A DNA stretch of 10,274 nucleotides from an uncultured Rickettsiales bacterium (GTDB lineage: Bacteria > Pseudomonadota > Alphaproteobacteria > Rickettsiales > UBA1997). The notes under the pieces are model-generated. The model was not told the origin of the DNA and made no database searches. It worked only from the letters and a program-made list of their open reading frames with translations. The translations under genes were made by a program, and so were the position numbers. The stretch is taken from assembly GCA_948744995.1 (NCBI GenBank), contig CAPZCD010000040.1, positions 1 through 10,274 on the forward strand, given 5' to 3'. Shown here piece after piece: positions 6,999-10,274 of this stretch. Numbering within the stretch: the first letter of the stretch is position 1; each line of letters opens with the position of its first letter.

Positions 6999-8375
6999 CT
7001 ACAAATTATTGTTGATTTGTCGTTCGGTTGAAGGTTCCTTAACTGCTTTTGCAATTTTGCCTTTGTAGTATTTGTTTTTCATTTTTTCAACATTTATTTG
7101 TGCTTTTTGGAAAAATGTTCTAAATCCTATAAAAATCCCTTTAATCTGATTTAATCTATCTTCCAATTCCATTAATCTCATGTTAGATTTATCCAACTTT
7201 TCTCTATAAAGTTTTAAAGAACGAGTCAGGTTAATAATTTGTTTAACTTCTTTTCTTTTTAAACTAATATTTCCATTCTTTTCTCCCATATAGAAATGGG
7301 TTGTACCTTCATCACTTATCCAAGCAGAACCGCCAATATCCATATTTTTAACATGGGTACCACTGGCTCCTTTTACATCATGACCTTTATATAATGTTAT
7401 TTCCGTATTATCTAAATGAGCAGCCTGACCTTTTTCAATAGCTCTAGCAAATGACAAGGATGATATAAAAACTCTAGCAATTTTTTTTATTTCCTGATTT
7501 GTAGTTTTATCCTTATAGATATTTAACAATTTGTTAACATTTTTACTGAAATTTTCAATTTCATCTTTGGTATGATCTTTTTTGCCGTAAAAATCCAATA
7601 TTTGTTTGAATATTTCTAGATTTTTATCATCTGGAATTTGTAGAATTATCCTATCTTTTTGTTTGATAAAACTAATCCTGCTATCAGCAAGACTAATTTT
7701 TAATGTTCTTAAAATATATTCATCAATCCCCATATTCTTATCTAAAGAACGAAAATAAACTTTATCGGAAAACATATTCGTATGAGAATATATATTATCT
7801 CCATCAATATGACAAAGTTTAAATAATGATATATTATTTTTTAATTCTCTAGCAATATTTGGATTTTTTTCAGAACTTCTGGAGTAAAAAAGGTTGGTTT
7901 CATGATTGCCTAGCAAGGCTGTAACATTTATTCGTCCTTGTTCCTTTTGTAACTTTAAAAAATTTGTGAGAGAGAAAAATATACTTTCGCTGCTAGGCCC
8001 TCTGTCAATATAATCTCCTAAAAAAACTAACTTTCCATTATAGTTTGGATTAGGTTTTATATTGAAAATATCAATCTCAATTTCATTACCATTAGCATCT
8101 TTCCTACCTGTTTTGTGTTTTATAGTTGGATTGTCATAATCTATCATAGCAGCACCACTTAGTACCATCCAACCTAAAAATAATAGAGGATCACCATGTA
8201 TATCTCCTATTGGTATGGTATCCTTATTATTGTTTATTTTATCTCTGAGTGTTCTCAGTTTTTCTACGGTTTTTAAATCATTTGAATCGGCTGGTTCTTG
8301 ATTTAGAGCAAAATTGATAAATTTAACGCAATTCTGTAGTTCCTGTAAATTTTTTTCCTTGCTATTTTCAAACAT
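6999..8375 (-). CDS. PPP-family serine/threonine protein phosphatase-like protein with coiled-coil tail
   Basis: This 458-residue protein carries the full set of PPP metallophosphatase motifs: GDIHG at 57-61, GDYIDRGP at 120-127, GNHE at 156-159, a histidine at 198 (IYSHTN) and GHD at 331-333. The metal ligands D58, H60, D121, N157, H198 and H332 are all present, so it should bind two metal ions and hydrolyse phosphoesters, most likely on proteins. It differs from textbook PPP enzymes in three ways: about 60 residues between the first two motifs rather than about 28, a lysine-rich insert of about 130 residues between H198 and H332, and a C-terminal extension (about 380-458) that looks coiled-coil and strongly basic. 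No signal peptide or membrane segment is visible. GAGGAGG lies 13 bases before the ATG, a strong but distant ribosome site. The exact subfamily and targets are unknown; a secreted effector role is only a guess. Confidence 0.8.
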   Translation of the reverse strand: MFENSKEKNLQELQNCVKFINFALNQEPADSNDLKTVEKLRTLRDKINNNKDTIPIGDIHGDPLLFLGWMVLSGAAMIDYDNPTIKHKTGRKDANGNEIEIDIFNIKPNPNYNGKLVFLGDYIDRGPSSESIFFSLTNFLKLQKEQGRINVTALLGNHETNLFYSRSSEKNPNIARELKNNISLFKLCHIDGDNIYSHTNMFSDKVYFRSLDKNMGIDEYILRTLKISLADSRISFIKQKDRIILQIPDDKNLEIFKQILDFYGKKDHTKDEIENFSKNVNKLLNIYKDKTTNQEIKKIARVFISSLSFARAIEKGQAAHLDNTEITLYKGHDVKGASGTHVKNMDIGGSAWISDEGTTHFYMGEKNGNISLKRKEVKQIINLTRSLKLYREKLDKSNMRLMELEDRLNQIKGIFIGFRTFFQKAQINVEKMKNKYYKGKIAKAVKEPSTERQINNNL

Positions 8376-8388
8376 AAGATATTATAAT

Positions 8389-8395
8389 CCTCCTC
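8389..8395 (-). promoter_or_regulatory. Strong Shine-Dalgarno sequence of the phosphatase gene
   Basis: GAGGAGG on the minus strand is the best ribosome-binding match in the window, but stands 13 bases from the ATG, longer than the usual 5-9. There is no other start codon between them in this frame, so the ATG at 8375 is kept. Confidence 0.5.
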
Positions 8396-8421
8396 TACAT
8401 AAAAAATTGATTATGTATTAA

Positions 8422-8444
8422 AATCTAAAAAAATTAGTTAGATT
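8422..8444. promoter_or_regulatory. Inverted repeat in the promoter region of the phosphatase gene
   Basis: AATCTAA (8422-8428) and TTAGATT (8438-8444) are exact 7-base arms with a 9-base spacer, about 50-70 bases before the phosphatase start. A weak -35 (TTGTTT on the minus strand) overlaps the right side. It could be an operator or a small hairpin. The 8-mer TTAGATTA also occurs at the -10 candidate of the next gene upstream (9821-9828). Confidence 0.3.
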
Positions 8445-8536
8445 AAACAATAAAAAATTTATTTTGAAACAGGTGTTCTATTGGGCCTGCCTCTAACTAA
8501 TTTCTTCTACTAATAGTAGTATTTCTGCTACACGAG

Positions 8537-8562
8537 TTATTGATTATATAGATTATCAATAA
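8537..8562. repeat. AT-rich inverted repeat behind the DUF4143 ATPase gene
   Basis: TTATTGAT (8537-8544) and ATCAATAA (8555-8562) are exact 8-base arms around a 10-base loop, 20 bases after the stop of the ATPase gene. No T-run follows on the minus strand, so a rho-independent terminator is not well supported, though it may mark the transcript end. A smaller hairpin CTACT/AGTAG lies next to it near 8506-8518. Confidence 0.35.
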
Positions 8563-8581
8563 ACTATGATATATCTTGTTA

Positions 8582-9796
8582 TTATAAATACCCAATCGGA
8601 ATCCTATTAATCTTATTTGTAATTGGTAAATCATTTTCTGCCAAACATATTACTGCTCCTTCGCCTATAGGTTTATTAAACTTTTCTAATACATTAAAGT
8701 TTCTTATATCATCTCTATTCGGATTACTTTTCCTTTTAATTTCTACAGGATATAATTTTCCATTTTGTTCTATAATTAAATCTATCTCTTTTTTATCTTT
8801 ATCCCTGTAAAAATATAAATCCTGTTGTTTCCCATTATGCCAATAACTCTTTAATATCTCACTTACCACATAGGTTTCTAAAATAGAACCACTTAAAGCC
8901 CCATTTTCTAATATTTCTGGTGTTTGATATTTAGTTAGATAAGCCACAAGCCCGGTATCCAAAAAATATAATTTAGGAGTTTTTATCATTCTATTTGTTA
9001 TATTATTGTAATAAGGTTTAACCAAATATATAAGACCAGAAGTATTAAGAAGCGACACCCAAGATTTTATAGTTGTTTGAGAAACTCCTACATCATTCGC
9101 TATATTTGTATAATTTAATTCTTGTCCCGTCCTTGCCGCTAAAATTGTAACAAATTTTAGAAATAAACTTTCATTAACCACACTCAGTTGTCTAATATCT
9201 CTTTCAAGATATGTTTGTAAATAGGATGAATAAAAGATATTCCAATCAACATTATTATTTGAAACTAATTTAGGAAAGGAACCCCTCCATATTATTTCGT
9301 ATAATTTATGTATATCAATTCTCATATTTCTCTCGGATTGTTCTTTCACATACTCGTTAGTTGGCAGAAAAGGCGGATTATTTGGTTGATTATATTTTTC
9401 CGCTTGACTTAAACCTTGTAGATTTAGTATACCAACCCTACCAGCCAGACTTTCCGATACATTTTTCATCATAGAAAACTGTTGTGAACCAGTAAGATAA
9501 TACATTCCTTCTTTATTTTCTTTATCTACGTTAATTTTTATATAGGTAAAAAGATTGGGAGCATATTGCACTTCATCTATTAGTAGAGGATAAGAATACT
9601 TTTCTAAAAATAATTTAGGGTCATTTTTAGCAAACTCTCTTAATTCTAGATCATCCAGAGAAACATAATTTATAGAATCTTTAAAATTTTTTAGAATAGT
9701 TGTTTTTCCAACCTGTCTTGGCCCAGTTATCAGGGTAACCGGAAAGCTATTACTGGTTAGTTCTATAATTGATTCTAGAGTTCTTTTTATATACAT
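8582..9796 (-). CDS. AAA_14/DUF4143 family ATP-binding protein
   Basis: The 404-residue protein opens in the style typical of this family (MYIKRTLE, then PVTLITGPRQVGKT). Walker A is GPRQVGKT at 25-32, Walker B LLIDE at 71-75, and a sensor-like YLTGSQQF at 100-107. A winged-helix-like segment (about 227-263, with ANDVGVSQTTIKSW) follows, then FLDTGLVAYL at 288-297. The C-terminal part holds E313, D339 (EIDLIIEQ) and VEIK at 351-354, the spaced acidic residues and lysine of a PD-(D/E)XK nuclease-like fold. The family is widespread and often present in many copies in bacteria and archaea; its function is not settled, and I do not assign one. All key ATPase residues are intact. It lies between the phosphatase gene and the IS1 remnant, which suggests an accessory location. 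No good ribosome site is visible before its ATG. Confidence 0.9.
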   Translation of the reverse strand: MYIKRTLESIIELTSNSFPVTLITGPRQVGKTTILKNFKDSINYVSLDDLELREFAKNDPKLFLEKYSYPLLIDEVQYAPNLFTYIKINVDKENKEGMYYLTGSQQFSMMKNVSESLAGRVGILNLQGLSQAEKYNQPNNPPFLPTNEYVKEQSERNMRIDIHKLYEIIWRGSFPKLVSNNNVDWNIFYSSYLQTYLERDIRQLSVVNESLFLKFVTILAARTGQELNYTNIANDVGVSQTTIKSWVSLLNTSGLIYLVKPYYNNITNRMIKTPKLYFLDTGLVAYLTKYQTPEILENGALSGSILETYVVSEILKSYWHNGKQQDLYFYRDKDKKEIDLIIEQNGKLYPVEIKRKSNPNRDDIRNFNVLEKFNKPIGEGAVICLAENDLPITNKINRIPIGYL

Positions 9797-9822
9797 AAAC
9801 GACCAATTAAAAGTTATAATTT

Positions 9823-9851
9823 AGATTAGTCAGAAATATTTTGGTAGTCAA
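9823..9851 (-). promoter_or_regulatory. Promoter candidate for the DUF4143 ATPase gene
   Basis: On the minus strand TTGACT (9846-9851) is followed after 17 bases by TAATCT (9823-9828), 26 bases before the ATG. The -35 box matches at five of six positions but the -10 is poor, so the call rests mainly on spacing and position. Confidence 0.35.
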
Positions 9852-9853
9852 GA

Positions 9854-9881
9854 GAGAGATATAAAATCTGGGACATCTCTC
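9854..9881. repeat. Small inverted repeat upstream of the DUF4143 ATPase gene
   Basis: GAGAGAT (9854-9860) and ATCTCTC (9875-9881) are exact 7-base arms with a 14-base loop, directly upstream of the -35 candidate of the ATPase gene. It may end read-through from the right or be an operator; no T-run supports a terminator. Confidence 0.3.
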
Positions 9882-9959
9882 CCTCCCTTAATCATCTCAA
9901 TTGATTCTATAATTACCATAATAGATACCAATATACTTCTTAACCTTAACATTATTTGT

Positions 9960-10272
9960 TCATATTTTTAATATATAATATATTTTAAACTTAAAAAGCG
10001 AAATTATGGGTTTTATGAATGTATCTCTACACATTATTTTAGATTTATTCATCCATATGATAACACTATTATATATAGATATTAAACTTCTACTGACAGC
10101 TTTTGTTTTTCCTTTGGGAAACTTCGCCTATGGGTTGCCAAAGTCAAGTGAACTTGACTTTTTCAACACCTGAGGCTTGTTTTCTTCTAAACCTAGCAAG
10201 TGTACTTCTTAAACTACTGTTATAGGATTCTACTAAACAGTTTTCCTTCACTTCGTTTCGGCAAACTTCGGA
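9960..10272 (-). pseudogene. IS1-family transposase, C-terminal part, broken by an inserted repeat and cut by the window edge
   Basis: On the minus strand, codons from about 10245 down to 10182 read ENCLVESYN, SSLRSTLARF and RRK, the conserved region around the last catalytic acidic residue and the basic motif of IS1 transposases. The frame then runs into foreign sequence and stops at TGA 10144-10146. The expected continuation resumes in another frame at 10106, reading TKAVSRSL then ISIYNSVIIW and MNKSKI, and ends at TGA 9960-9962. Joining the parts restores RRK-TKAVSRS. Between them lie 69 foreign bases plus about four duplicated A residues, a net change of 73 that shifts the frame by one. 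The start of the gene is beyond the right end. IS1 elements move by a DDE transposase made of two overlapping frames; this copy should be dead. I could not identify the terminal inverted repeat of the element in the spacer to the left. Confidence 0.75.
10111..10179. repeat. 69-bp structured repeat inserted in the IS1 transposase
   Basis: The segment from CCTTTGGGAAAC to GAGGCTTG is absent from the transposase reading on both sides. It contains a perfect inverted repeat, AAAGTCAAGT (10140-10149) and ACTTGACTTT (10152-10161) with a 2-base centre. A second, alternative hairpin pairs CTTTGG (10112-10117) with CCAAAG (10138-10143); the two share bases and exclude each other. It is flanked by TTTT on both sides (10107-10110 and 10180-10183), consistent with a short target duplication. 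Its size and setting recall the palindromic elements of Rickettsia, but I do not recognise the family. Confidence 0.7.
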
Positions 10273-10274
10273 CA
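10245..10274. repeat. Start of a second, related repeat copy, cut by the window edge
   Basis: After TTTT, the + strand continues CCTTCACTTCG, then TTTCGGCAAACTTCGG. This lines up with CCTTTGGGAAACTTCGCC at the start of the 69-bp repeat once an 8-9 base insertion is allowed. The same orientation, the same TTTT before it and its position inside the same transposase gene support a second insertion. In the transposase frame it reads SEVCRNEVK, which does not look like IS1 protein. Confidence 0.5.

Noticed and set aside
10006..10173. Open frame of 55 codons on the + strand, starting MGFMNVSLH and ending ELDFFNT
   Set aside because: It is antisense to the IS1 transposase remnant and runs into the inserted repeat; the hydrophobic character follows from the AT-rich antisense reading. 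It could be expressed, but nothing supports it.
1..10274. Looked for CRISPR arrays, riboswitches, toxin-antitoxin pairs and defence gene clusters
   Set aside because: No regularly spaced direct repeats, no conserved riboswitch core, and no paired small genes were seen.

Overview
The window looks like part of an AT-rich alphaproteobacterial genome, most plausibly a Rickettsiales-type or similar intracellular bacterium. The basis is the low G+C, long non-coding spacers, a compact set of housekeeping genes (yifB/comM, ybgC, tig, tRNA-Leu, clpB), an alphaproteobacterial-style heat-shock promoter before clpB, and a decayed IS1-type transposase carrying short palindromic repeats. The lineage is inferred from general character, not from a marker gene.

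Layout. Bases 1-123 hold the last 40 codons of an unidentified + strand gene. It converges on yifB (ComM-like AAA+ protein, minus strand), which has a hairpin terminator candidate behind it and a strong sigma-70-like promoter in front. Between yifB and the next gene lies an imperfect stem-loop of about 68 nt. Then comes a minus-strand block in transcription order tRNA-Leu(UAG), tig (trigger factor), ybgC (hotdog acyl-CoA thioesterase). tig and ybgC are 2 nt apart and the tRNA ends only 19 nt before tig, so one transcript could carry all three. A spacer of about 460 nt separates this block from the divergent clpB on the + strand. The promoter candidate of clpB fits the alphaproteobacterial sigma-32 pattern.

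The right third (from about 7.0 kb) is accessory in character. It holds a PPP-type serine/threonine protein phosphatase with a lysine-rich coiled-coil tail (minus strand), an ATPase of the AAA_14/DUF4143 family (minus strand), and at the edge a broken IS1-family transposase. Reading the transposase on both sides of the break shows that a 69-bp structured repeat has inserted into the codons for a conserved RRK/TK motif and shifted the frame. A related copy begins about 65 bp further right and runs off the window. This nested repeat is the most unusual thing here.

Functionally, tig and clpB are both protein-folding genes: trigger factor acts on chains leaving the ribosome and ClpB rescues aggregates with DnaK. 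yifB and ybgC are independent housekeeping functions. The phosphatase and the DUF4143 ATPase have no visible link to the core genes; the phosphatase is a candidate host-interaction protein, by inference only. I found no CRISPR array, rRNA, toxin-antitoxin pair or clear defence operon.
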